From Candidatus Competibacteraceae bacterium (lineage in GTDB: Bacteria > Pseudomonadota > Gammaproteobacteria > Competibacterales > Competibacteraceae), in the NCBI GenBank assembly GCA_020445045.1, contig JAGRHI010000198.1, positions 1-10,635 on the forward strand: a stretch of DNA of 10,635 bases, read 5' to 3'. Each line of letters starts with the position of its first letter. The first letter of the stretch is position 1. Shown piece after piece: positions 1 to 6,098 of the stretch. Both the position numbers and the translations under genes were made by a program. The notes below the pieces were generated by a model that was given only the letters and a program-made list of their open reading frames with translations, ran no database searches and was not told the origin of the DNA.

Positions 1-233
1 TCGTGCTGAACTTGCGCCAGCCACTGGTCGAACCGCCGGCCGTGACCGGCTACGCACTGCGGCGGGTGGACGAATGGACCTTGGAGGCCGACGTCTCCAA
101 GGACCGAGGCCTGAACGAGCTATTTCAGGCGCTGTCGGCCCAAGGCATCGACGTGGTCAGCCTCCGCAACAAGACCAACCGGCTGGAAGAACTATTCGTG
201 CGGCTGGTGAACAAGCACGCGCGGGCCGCCTGA
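1..233 (+). CDS. yadG: YadG-like ABC transporter ATP-binding protein, C-terminal end (5'-truncated by window)
   Basis: Only the last 77 or so codons are present; the reading frame enters from the left edge (first full codon at base 3) and stops with TGA at 231-233. No Walker A, Walker B or signature motif remains, so the call rests on the tail. That tail carries the NKTNRLEELFVRLVN stretch, which resembles the C-terminus of the E. coli YadG ATPase of ABC-2 exporters, after a small alpha/beta extension that follows the nucleotide-binding domain in this family. The protein would drive an inner-membrane exporter of unknown substrate. Its expected partner, a YadH-type permease, lies on the same strand more than 8 kb away at 8780-9553, with a block of opposite-strand genes between. 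It converges tail-to-tail with mct, leaving only 19 bases between the stops. The family assignment is fairly secure; the transported substrate is unknown. Confidence 0.72.
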   Translation, partial: VLNLRQPLVEPPAVTGYALRRVDEWTLEADVSKDRGLNELFQALSAQGIDVVSLRNKTNRLEELFVRLVNKHARAA

Positions 234-252
234 ATCGGCGGCGCGAAACCAC

Positions 253-1473
253 TCAAAGGCGCGGCCCCGCCACCACCTTGTCTTCGTGCAGCCGGGAAAT
301 CTCGGTGTCGCTCATGCCGAGAATGCCCGACAGAATTTCATCGGTGTGTTCGCCCAGCACGGCGGCCCGCCGGGGCGGAGTACGCTCGAACTCGCCGAAC
401 TCGAATGGGGAACCCGGCACCAGATACTCGCCGATTCCCGGTTGTTCGAGCAGGCTGAACATCGGATGCCGCGTCGACAGGTCGGGCTCTTCCTGAACCG
501 CCTGCTTGAAGCTGCGAAACACCGACCAAGTCACTCCGCTGTCGTCGAAAGCCTGGGCGAAATCCTCCACTTTCCTGGCCCGAAACCAGGGCGCCAACAG
601 CGCGGTAATCTCGGCGCGGGCTTTGAACCGATCGCCTTCCCGATTCAGATTCAACCCCAACTTCTCGCCCAGGGCGTCGAATTCCGCCTGCAAGCCGGTG
701 ATCTTGCACAGCCCGTCCCACTGCCGCCGGGTCAAGCCGACCACCATCACCTTGCGGCCATCGGCGGTGTCGAATTCGTTGCCGTAGGCGCCATATAGAT
801 AATTGCCGTACTTGGGTCGGTCAAAATCGTTGATCATCACCTCGCCGATGATCCCCAGATTGCCCAGCATGGCCAGGGCGACATCCTTGAGGGCAATTTC
901 CACCGACTGCCCCTGCCCGGTCAACCGCCGATGCCGTTCGGCCGCCAGCAAGCCCAGCGCCGCCATCTGACCGGTGATGCAATCCCAGGCCGGTAGCACA
1001 TGGCAAACCGGGTCGGCGGAACCCTCCGGCCCGGTGGCATGGGGAAAACCCACGCCGGGGTTGATGGTGTAATCGACCGCTGGCCCACCTTCCCGATTAC
1101 CCAGCACGGTCAGCATGATCAAGTCTTCGCGATGTTGCTTCAGATGCTCGTAATCCATCCAGCCGCGCACCCGCAGATTGGTCAGAAAAATGCCCGCCTC
1201 CGGTCCAGGGGCGCAGATCAACTGGGTGACGATCTCCTGCCCGCGCGGTGTACCGACATCCACGGCCAGGGAGCGCTTACCCTTGTTCAAGCCGGCCCAG
1301 AACAGGCTTTTGTTGTCGTGGGTAACCGGCCAGCGGTGATGGTCCAGACCGCCCCGGATGCGGTCGAACCGGATCACATCCGCACCCATCTGCGCCAGCG
1401 TCATACCGGCCAGCGGCGCGGCCACGAAGGCGGTGCCCTCGACCACTCGCAATCCTTCCAATATTTTCGCCAT
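253..1473 (-). CDS. mct: Mesaconyl-CoA C1:C4 CoA-transferase (2-methylfumaryl-CoA isomerase), class III CaiB/BaiF family
   Basis: This 406-residue protein is a full-length class III (CaiB/BaiF) CoA-transferase. Mct moves CoA within one molecule, turning mesaconyl-C1-CoA into mesaconyl-C4-CoA in the second cycle of the 3-hydroxypropionate bicycle. The N-terminus (LEGLRVVEGTAFVAAPLAG, residues 5-23), the KGKRSLAVD stretch near 64-72 and the C-terminal EHTDEILSGILGM and VVAGP segments resemble Chloroflexus Mct, from memory. D164 in PAWD sits where Asp169 of formyl-CoA transferase forms the acyl anhydride. It lacks the LGDY form found in the two Smt-like genes here, so it is a distinct paralogue. 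The ATG at 1473 lies 11 bases after the mcl stop, so it is the last gene of the meh-mcl-mct operon. The Shine-Dalgarno is weak, suggesting translational coupling. An intermolecular itaconate or mesaconate CoA-transferase is the main alternative. Confidence 0.82.
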   Translation of the reverse strand: MAKILEGLRVVEGTAFVAAPLAGMTLAQMGADVIRFDRIRGGLDHHRWPVTHDNKSLFWAGLNKGKRSLAVDVGTPRGQEIVTQLICAPGPEAGIFLTNLRVRGWMDYEHLKQHREDLIMLTVLGNREGGPAVDYTINPGVGFPHATGPEGSADPVCHVLPAWDCITGQMAALGLLAAERHRRLTGQGQSVEIALKDVALAMLGNLGIIGEVMINDFDRPKYGNYLYGAYGNEFDTADGRKVMVVGLTRRQWDGLCKITGLQAEFDALGEKLGLNLNREGDRFKARAEITALLAPWFRARKVEDFAQAFDDSGVTWSVFRSFKQAVQEEPDLSTRHPMFSLLEQPGIGEYLVPGSPFEFGEFERTPPRRAAVLGEHTDEILSGILGMSDTEISRLHEDKVVAGPRL

Positions 1474-1484
1474 GACATATCGTC

Positions 1485-2405
1485 TCAGTTGAGTAATCCC
1501 GCCAGTCTAGCCCTTTCGACCAGGGTATGGCAGATCCTGAGCGAGGCGACATCGATCATTTTCCCCTTGACGCTGAGGGCACCCCTACCTTCCTGCCGCG
1601 CAAGCTCGTATTCGCGCAGGACGGTTTGCGCCCATTCGATATCCTTTGCCGACGGCACAAAGGTACGGTTGACCGTTTCGATCTGACTCGGGTGGATACA
1701 CCATTTGCCGTCGAAGCCCATGGCTCGCCCGATCTTGCAGGCTTGCGTCAAGCCCTCGGGATTCTTGATGCCGGCGAAAGGCCCGTCGATGGCGCGTTTG
1801 TTGTAAGCACGAGCGGCGCTGACGATCGAATGCATGATGTGATGCCAGCGATGACCGGGATAAACCGCGTCGTTGTCGTCCAGTTCTCCGATCGATTCCA
1901 TCGGCATCCGCACCGACGCCGCGTAATCGCCAGGTCCGTACACAAAGCCTTCCAGCCGGGTGGAACAGGCCGCGATTTCCCGGATATTGACGCAACCGGC
2001 CGCCGTCTCGATCAGCGCCTCGATGCCGATGGGGCGCGAGAATTGCCGGTAGCTCTCGATTTGCGTCAGCAGCGTTTCCACCACATAGACATCCTCGGGA
2101 CGGTTGACCTTGGGCACCACTATCACATCGATGCCATCGCCGGCGGCTTCCACCACCTCGATCAGATCCCGGTAGGCATAATGGGTGTCCAACCCATTGA
2201 TCCGGTACATCCTCAGCTTGTTGCCGAAATCTAGTTCCTTGTACGCGCGAACCACGTTGGCCCGACTCGCTTCCTTTTCGTCCACTGTCACCGCGTCTTC
2301 CAGATCGATGCACACCGCATCCGCGCCGGAAGCAGCGGTCTTTTGAATCATGTTCCAGTTGGAAGCCGGCACCAACAAGATCGAGCGCTCCAGTTTCTCC
2401 GCCAT
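1485..2405 (-). CDS. mcl: Malyl-CoA / beta-methylmalyl-CoA / citramalyl-CoA lyase (CitE-like, HpcH/HpaI superfamily)
   Basis: This 306-residue TIM-barrel lyase of the CitE-like group carries out reversible aldol cleavage of malyl-CoA (acetyl-CoA plus glyoxylate), beta-methylmalyl-CoA (propionyl-CoA plus glyoxylate) and citramalyl-CoA (acetyl-CoA plus pyruvate). Visible active-site parts are IDLEDAV (33-39), R68 in YRINGLD, the Mg ligands E133 (LIETAAG) and D160 (YGPGDYAAS), and KWCIHPSQ (234-241). The C-terminal lid is present, with D285 in KMIDVASL; the equivalent Asp acts on the neighbouring subunit in malyl-CoA lyases. That lid and the length favour Mcl over the shorter citrate lyase beta subunit. 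The ATG at 2405 has GGAG nine bases upstream, inside the end of meh, and only five bases separate the genes. Which of the three substrates dominates cannot be read from the sequence. Confidence 0.84.
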   Translation of the reverse strand: MAEKLERSILLVPASNWNMIQKTAASGADAVCIDLEDAVTVDEKEASRANVVRAYKELDFGNKLRMYRINGLDTHYAYRDLIEVVEAAGDGIDVIVVPKVNRPEDVYVVETLLTQIESYRQFSRPIGIEALIETAAGCVNIREIAACSTRLEGFVYGPGDYAASVRMPMESIGELDDNDAVYPGHRWHHIMHSIVSAARAYNKRAIDGPFAGIKNPEGLTQACKIGRAMGFDGKWCIHPSQIETVNRTFVPSAKDIEWAQTVLREYELARQEGRGALSVKGKMIDVASLRICHTLVERARLAGLLN

Positions 2406-2410
2406 CGACG

Positions 2411-3253
2411 TTATCTCCAGGATAGGGTGGCCTGCATGCCAATATCGTTAGCGGTGTTGGCCGTATACAACTCGTGGCCACCGTCCGAGTTGGGCCGACC
2501 GCAAACCGACACTCGGTCAAAATCGAAAAGGGGGCGCAACGCGCGAAAGCGGTAGCTGGCCGGCCGCCGCTTCGGGTTGTTGCGCTTCGCCGATTCCAGC
2601 AGCAACACAGCCTGCAAGGGACCATGCACCACCAAGCCCGGATACTTTTCCACCTCGCTGGCGTAGTTGATGTCGTAATGAATCCGGTGGGCATTGAAGG
2701 TCAGCGCGGAAAAACGGAACAGCAGCACCGGATCGACGGGATATGCCTCCCGCCATTCGAGATCCTCGGGAACCGGATTGGGCGCCGCTGGAACGAATTG
2801 CTTGGGCATCGGTAGATAAACGATATCCTGTTGTTCCTCGATGGCGATCCCTCTGGCGGAACCGATCGTGTGCCGGACGGTGACAAACACCATGCCACCG
2901 GCTTTACCCTCTTTTTCCGCTACCTTGAGGATCTCGGAGGTTTTCGTGACGACTTCGCCGATCCGTAAATTTTGGTGAAACGTCAATTGACCGCTGGCCC
3001 ACATTCGCCGCTCCAAGGCAACCGGCGGTAGAAAACCACCGCGTTTCGGATGGCCGTCTGGACCTATTTCCGCGCGGGCGACCAGCGGCAGAAAATACAG
3101 CCAGTGCCAGAGTTCGGGTAGCGAATCGCCTTCCCTGCCGGCAAAATCCCGATCATTCAAGGTCAAGGCCAGCGCTCTGGCTGGCGTGGGATAAACGCAA
3201 TCCTGGATTTCTTCCTTTCTGCCCACCCAATCCTGTAAATTGATGTCACTCAT
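2411..3253 (-). CDS. meh: Mesaconyl-C4-CoA hydratase (3-methylfumaryl-CoA hydratase), MaoC/HTD2-like hotdog protein
   Basis: This 280-residue protein has the double-hotdog layout of MaoC/HTD2-type hydratases. The N-terminal half contains the characteristic LPELWHWLYFLP (45-56) and GGFLPP (72-77) stretches. The C-terminal half has the hydratase signature FNAHRIHYD (186-194), with H189, H192 and D194 likely at the active site, then YPGLVVHGPL (204-213). In the 3-hydroxypropionate bicycle, Meh hydrates mesaconyl-C4-CoA to (S)-citramalyl-CoA, which Mcl splits. The length fits Meh and itaconyl-CoA hydratase (Ich), and is shorter than the beta-methylmalyl-CoA dehydratase Mch (about 340 residues as recalled). 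First gene of the meh-mcl-mct operon; the ATG at 3253 is preceded by a purine-rich GGGGATG stretch. Position beside mct supports Meh; an Ich role cannot be excluded. Confidence 0.75.
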   Translation of the reverse strand: MSDINLQDWVGRKEEIQDCVYPTPARALALTLNDRDFAGREGDSLPELWHWLYFLPLVARAEIGPDGHPKRGGFLPPVALERRMWASGQLTFHQNLRIGEVVTKTSEILKVAEKEGKAGGMVFVTVRHTIGSARGIAIEEQQDIVYLPMPKQFVPAAPNPVPEDLEWREAYPVDPVLLFRFSALTFNAHRIHYDINYASEVEKYPGLVVHGPLQAVLLLESAKRNNPKRRPASYRFRALRPLFDFDRVSVCGRPNSDGGHELYTANTANDIGMQATLSWR

Positions 3254-3275
3254 CGTTCATCATCCCCATAATGAC

Positions 3276-3479
3276 TCACATTCTCACGAAATATGGAATA
3301 CTTGAGAGCACAGCACCCACGATGACGAGAAGAGCAGTGCTGGAAATGAAATAAGGAACAACCATGAGAGCAAGACCACAAACAAGAGGCACGACTGCTC
3401 GCTGCTTCTTGCCATACAAAAAATAGCCAAGCCCGACTGCACCGAAAAGCACACCGAGGAGGAGTAATGGCGTATTCAC
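3276..3479 (-). CDS. Small conserved-looking two- to three-helix membrane protein, unknown function
   Basis: This is a 67-residue, very hydrophobic protein. Apolar segments at about residues 4-20 (LLLLGVLFGAVGLGYFL), 29-46 and 48-63 are separated by the basic turn YGKKQR (22-27), giving two or three membrane helices. I recall similar short proteins in many proteobacteria, sometimes loosely labelled amino acid transport protein, with no established role. The start is GTG at 3477-3479, with an AAGG ribosome site about five bases upstream; there is no in-frame ATG before it. It ends 22 bases before meh, so it could be read on the same transcript, but no metabolic link is evident. It reads as a real gene because of the regular helix pattern and the positive turn between helices. 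Confidence 0.62.
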   Translation of the reverse strand: MNTPLLLLGVLFGAVGLGYFLYGKKQRAVVPLVCGLALMVVPYFISSTALLVIVGAVLSSIPYFVRM

Positions 3480-3681
3480 TGTTACCTTACAGAGGGTCTA
3501 ATGACGAAATACAGTAGCCAGGCGTTTCCGGGCGATCCGCTGAAACGATTCAACTGAATGACTCGCAAAGGCCAGCATGGCTGGTGATGTCAGAGCGATT
3601 ATGCGTTCATAATGGCCCTGAGCTTTTTATCGGACTATCAATTACTCGCGAGCAAATCATTTAATCCGGCTTGAATCCGGC

Positions 3682-5106
3682 TTAGTCCAAGGACCAAGGC
3701 GATTTCGGCGCGGTTCCGATATTGATCACCCCGATCTGGTTGCCCAATCGAGTTTGAACAGCCGGAGAAATCATCCCCTTTGAAAAGAGCAGAATATTCA
3801 GGGAACCGCCAAAAAAGAAGTTACCGAACTTGGTTTTTCCCTTCCGCACCTTTCCACCTACCTTGAAACAGTTGACATGGTCGGTCTGTTTACTATCGCA
3901 AGTATTCAATACGACCGATCCGACAGAGTCCAGTCCGACCGGAATTGAGGCCACATAGCCAGTCAGTTTCTCCGGTTTCTTACCGGGCAGATTTTCATAG
4001 TCCACCTTGATGATAATTACACCGCGTTGAAACGCTTGAAATTGACTGAAATCCGTACCTGGGCGTCCCACATTGCCGTCAAGCGGTACCCAGTTGGGAA
4101 AATCGGGATACCCGAAAGTACTGGGCGTCCCCGGCGTACCTGTTTTGACCACTTCCGCATGGATGACCGTTCCGTCGACTGGCGAATGGAAATGATGGTA
4201 AGTATTCGGCAGCAAAACGCATGTCAGACCGCTTCCGCCAACGAATTTCATCTTAATGTCCTCAGGAACCGTCCCAAGTATATCATTTACCGAAATCGGA
4301 ATATTCTTGACATCAAGTACTGTATCGAGTTGCAGCGGATTATCGATGTAACCGCGGTCGTAAACACCCGGAGCCCTTTCAACCTGCTGTATCAAAGGGT
4401 TCATAATGCAGTCCGTGGGAGAGACGATCACATAGTCCCGATCCGACATGGTGACCGGACGGTTGGGGTAGGCGCCATTCTTGTCACTTTTTAGATTCCT
4501 GGAAAAGAAATCATTCCAGCTTGTATAATCCGCCGCTCTGGTTTTTTCGTAGTCGTCAATCTCAATACGGGGATCTTCAACCCACTCAGGAACAAGCTTC
4601 GCGGACTCCTTACTATTCATGTAGTTGCGGTATTCTTCATTCCATTGGGAGAGAAAGGCAGGGCCTGTTTTCAGCGGATTGCCCGAACGCGAAGGATCGC
4701 GTCCTTGAACAAAATCTTGTCCTGCGGGATTCCGATAATATACCCATGCAAAGTACAGGATTGGGTCGAGGGCATTGTCCGAATCCCCTTTGATCTCAGG
4801 AAGGACCGTGCACCAGCTCTTGAACATCTCGATCATCATCCGGTGCATTCCCTGTCCGCTACCCGCAGCCTTCCAGGGATTTTGAGCAGATCCGTTGTAT
4901 GAATAACCTGCCGGGAGATCTGTTAAGCCAGCATAAACTTTATCGAAAGCTTCTCTGGTTGCCTGATCCGAATCATACTCAGTTTGTAAGTATTTTAATG
5001 AATTGGCACAAGGCGATTCGGCCGCCATGATCTGAGTCGGAGCGAGCAACGATAAAATAAGAGCCCCCAATATTTCAGCATAAAACAAAATTTCTTTGAC
5101 GTTCAT
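3682..5106 (-). CDS. Exported phosphatidylserine decarboxylase-like (pyruvoyl enzyme) protein with N-terminal PSDC-type extension
   Basis: From ATG 5106 (GGAG ten bases upstream; a GTG at 5112 is possible but only four bases from it) the protein has 474 residues. Residues below count from the GTG start. A signal peptide, helix about 8-28 with likely cleavage after IMAA, suggests export. Residues about 35-200 resemble the extra N-terminal domain found before some decarboxylases (PSDC type). The decarboxylase core runs from about 200: TSWNDFFSRNLK (197-208), D234 in VSPTD, H306 and H309 in YHHFHSPVDG, and S437 in FGGSLN. These match the Asp-His-Ser self-processing triad of phosphatidylserine decarboxylases, whose serine becomes the pyruvoyl group. 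Housekeeping Psd is about 300 residues, membrane-bound and cytoplasmic-facing, so this is an unusual relative and its substrate is open. Lower GC than the CoA genes around it suggests separate acquisition. Confidence 0.72.
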   Translation of the reverse strand: MNVKEILFYAEILGALILSLLAPTQIMAAESPCANSLKYLQTEYDSDQATREAFDKVYAGLTDLPAGYSYNGSAQNPWKAAGSGQGMHRMMIEMFKSWCTVLPEIKGDSDNALDPILYFAWVYYRNPAGQDFVQGRDPSRSGNPLKTGPAFLSQWNEEYRNYMNSKESAKLVPEWVEDPRIEIDDYEKTRAADYTSWNDFFSRNLKSDKNGAYPNRPVTMSDRDYVIVSPTDCIMNPLIQQVERAPGVYDRGYIDNPLQLDTVLDVKNIPISVNDILGTVPEDIKMKFVGGSGLTCVLLPNTYHHFHSPVDGTVIHAEVVKTGTPGTPSTFGYPDFPNWVPLDGNVGRPGTDFSQFQAFQRGVIIIKVDYENLPGKKPEKLTGYVASIPVGLDSVGSVVLNTCDSKQTDHVNCFKVGGKVRKGKTKFGNFFFGGSLNILLFSKGMISPAVQTRLGNQIGVINIGTAPKSPWSLD

Positions 5107-5160
5107 AACCACCGATCTCCTTTTAATACTCGAATACCAAGTTTGATGAAAGGAATAATG

Positions 5161-5637
5161 TTATGCCTTATTGCTGATTGAATTAAGAAATGCCTGCTCA
5201 TCACTCTGTTTTGCAAATTCAAGATTATCCAGAGGGATATAGTAGCTATCACCATCATTGCATCGAAGCAGCATTGCTCTGCTAACGAAGGAAAAGAACC
5301 CTTTTGCCTTTTCGATTTCGATACTAGATATTTTCTTTATTTCTTTCGACCACAATATTGACTCCTTGTTCTTAATAATAAGCATTTCATTGTTAATATA
5401 TATTTCAACCATAAATTTATTATTACTTAAGGTATGCAGCCAAGACAAAACAATATATACTAACCAGTATGTAGCCATGGTTATCGCCAAATGTATATAT
5501 TTAACCTCCCCATTACGCCAAATTGACTCATAAACGTAAACAAACAGGAAAGAACACACCACTCCGAGAATTAATGACATAATAGAGATTCTTTGCCCTC
5601 TATTTTTAGAGATAAGGACATAGCTTTTATGTTCCAT
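5161..5637 (-). CDS. AT-rich hypothetical membrane protein with PH-like C-terminal domain
   Basis: I do not recognise this 158-residue protein. Two membrane helices are visible, about residues 18-37 (SIMSLILGVVCSFLFVYVYE) and 49-69, joined by a short basic loop. After them comes a soluble beta-rich region (75-158) ending in a helix, with a pattern like the bacterial PH-like domains that follow paired helices in small membrane proteins. The base composition is strikingly AT-rich compared with the GC-rich genes on either side, a sign of recent transfer. The ATG at 5637 has only a distant AGGA, 12 bases away. The gene starts about 30 bases after the structured repeat at 5672-5882 and ends 54 bases before the decarboxylase-like gene, which may follow on the same transcript. 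Confidence 0.58.
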   Translation of the reverse strand: MEHKSYVLISKNRGQRISIMSLILGVVCSFLFVYVYESIWRNGEVKYIHLAITMATYWLVYIVLSWLHTLSNNKFMVEIYINNEMLIIKNKESILWSKEIKKISSIEIEKAKGFFSFVSRAMLLRCNDGDSYYIPLDNLEFAKQSDEQAFLNSISNKA

Positions 5638-5671
5638 GGGAAAATAGTTTCCTAAATATTAAAAGACACAT

Positions 5672-5842
5672 AACGGGCGCGAGTTGAGCCTCATCCCGCA
5701 CGGAGCGAAACCGCCGCTTGGCTGAAAAACGCTGGAGTATCTCCGGCGGTGATGGGGCGGCGAAGACGCGAGTACGGGACGACAAAGTCGTCCCGAAGGG
5801 ATGACATCCCGATACGATATTGGGAACAAACTCGCGCCCGTT
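5672..5842. repeat. Hairpin-rich intergenic repeat bounded by a perfect 14-bp inverted repeat
   Basis: The ends AACGGGCGCGAGTT (5672-5685) and AACTCGCGCCCGTT (5829-5842) are perfect inverted repeats. Inside are an IR of 7 bp (5710-5716 with 5744-5750), a 9-bp stem with an AAA loop (5775-5783 with 5787-5795) and a 5-bp stem (5798-5802 with 5806-5810). The trinucleotide CAT flanks both ends (5669-5671 and 5843-5845), which could be a target duplication or chance. Two weak minus-strand reading frames cross the region but their sequence is forced by the stems. This resembles a small non-autonomous mobile or palindromic intergenic element. It has no transposase and no poly-T run that would make it a clear terminator. 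Confidence 0.6.
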
Positions 5843-5867
5843 CATCGGCGCTACGCGCCGATGAACG
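5839..5867. repeat. Perfect 13-bp-stem hairpin with TAC loop
   Basis: CGTTCATCGGCGC (5839-5851) pairs perfectly with GCGCCGATGAACG (5855-5867) around a three-base loop. It overlaps the right end of the 14-bp inverted repeat, so the two structures are mutually exclusive. A further 6-bp stem (GCCTGT 5867-5872 with ACAGGC 5877-5882) follows at once. No run of T follows on either strand, so an intrinsic terminator is unlikely. A palindromic extragenic repeat, or an RNA-stabilising structure between the smtAB transcript and the next gene, fits better. Confidence 0.6.
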
Positions 5868-5976
5868 CCTGTCATCACAGGCGGCGAACTCGTAGCGCCG
5901 CGAAGAGTTTGACGTCCTTGTGTATGGCATTATTTTCGCCATCGGCGGCCACTACGATTCATTTGAGCCCCGCCAG

Positions 5977-6045
5977 CCATAACCGGCGCGTTTGCAGTGA
6001 ACACAGCGAGCGAAAAATGCGTCTGAGTCAACGGCCGCGTTAGGC
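5977..6045. repeat. Possible integron attC-like site (weak)
   Basis: One end reads CCATAACCGGCGCGTTTGCAG (5978 onward; slightly off the RYYYAAC consensus) and the other CTGAGTCAACGGCCGCGTTAGGC, finishing in GTTAGGC at 6039-6045, a match to the GTTRRRY core. The TAAC and GTTA ends pair, and the inner arms pair only partly. The span of about 70 bases fits attC sites. The centre lacks a clear stem, and no integrase or second clear site is visible, so this is tentative. Confidence 0.22.
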
Positions 6046-6098
6046 ATTTTCACCCGAACCAGTCATTGCTGTCAGCGACGACAGCGCGCCATCGCTCG

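Larger units (their letters stand above)
5638..6098. other. 461-base gene-free, structured stretch between smtB and the AT-rich gene
   Basis: No convincing gene lies here. It contains the inverted-repeat element (5672-5842) and the adjacent hairpins to 5882. It also holds an attC-like stretch (5977-6045, R'-like GTTAGGC at 6039-6045) and a stem GCTGTC/GACAGC (6068-6073 with 6080-6085) just after the smtB stop. The last could trim or end the smtAB transcript, although no T-run follows. The stretch separates the two halves of the CoA-ester pathway genes. Confidence 0.5.

Noticed and set aside
1527..2234. Long plus-strand frame opposite mcl (235 codons)
   Set aside because: It lies wholly antisense to a well-matched lyase; the His/Asp/Gly-rich product is a by-product of GC-rich codons in the true gene.
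3572..3613. Small stems (CCAGC/GCTGG and ATTATG/CATAAT) after the decarboxylase-like gene
   Set aside because: Short stems with no T-run; not enough to call a terminator or RNA gene.
3663..3683. Two 10-base direct repeats AATCCGGCTT at the end of the decarboxylase-like gene
   Set aside because: Only two short copies, one overlapping the stop codon; probably a local slippage duplication, not an element.
4027..4494. Plus-strand frame of 155 codons opposite the decarboxylase-like gene
   Set aside because: No family resemblance, and the opposite strand carries the triad motifs and a signal peptide.
5672..5882. CRISPR array
   Set aside because: The repeats are inverted and of differing sequence, with no regular direct-repeat and spacer pattern and no cas genes.
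5627..5942. Two minus-strand frames of 83 codons across the hairpin region
   Set aside because: Their sequence is dictated by the inverted repeats, they lack good ribosome sites, and one overlaps the start of the AT-rich gene in another frame.
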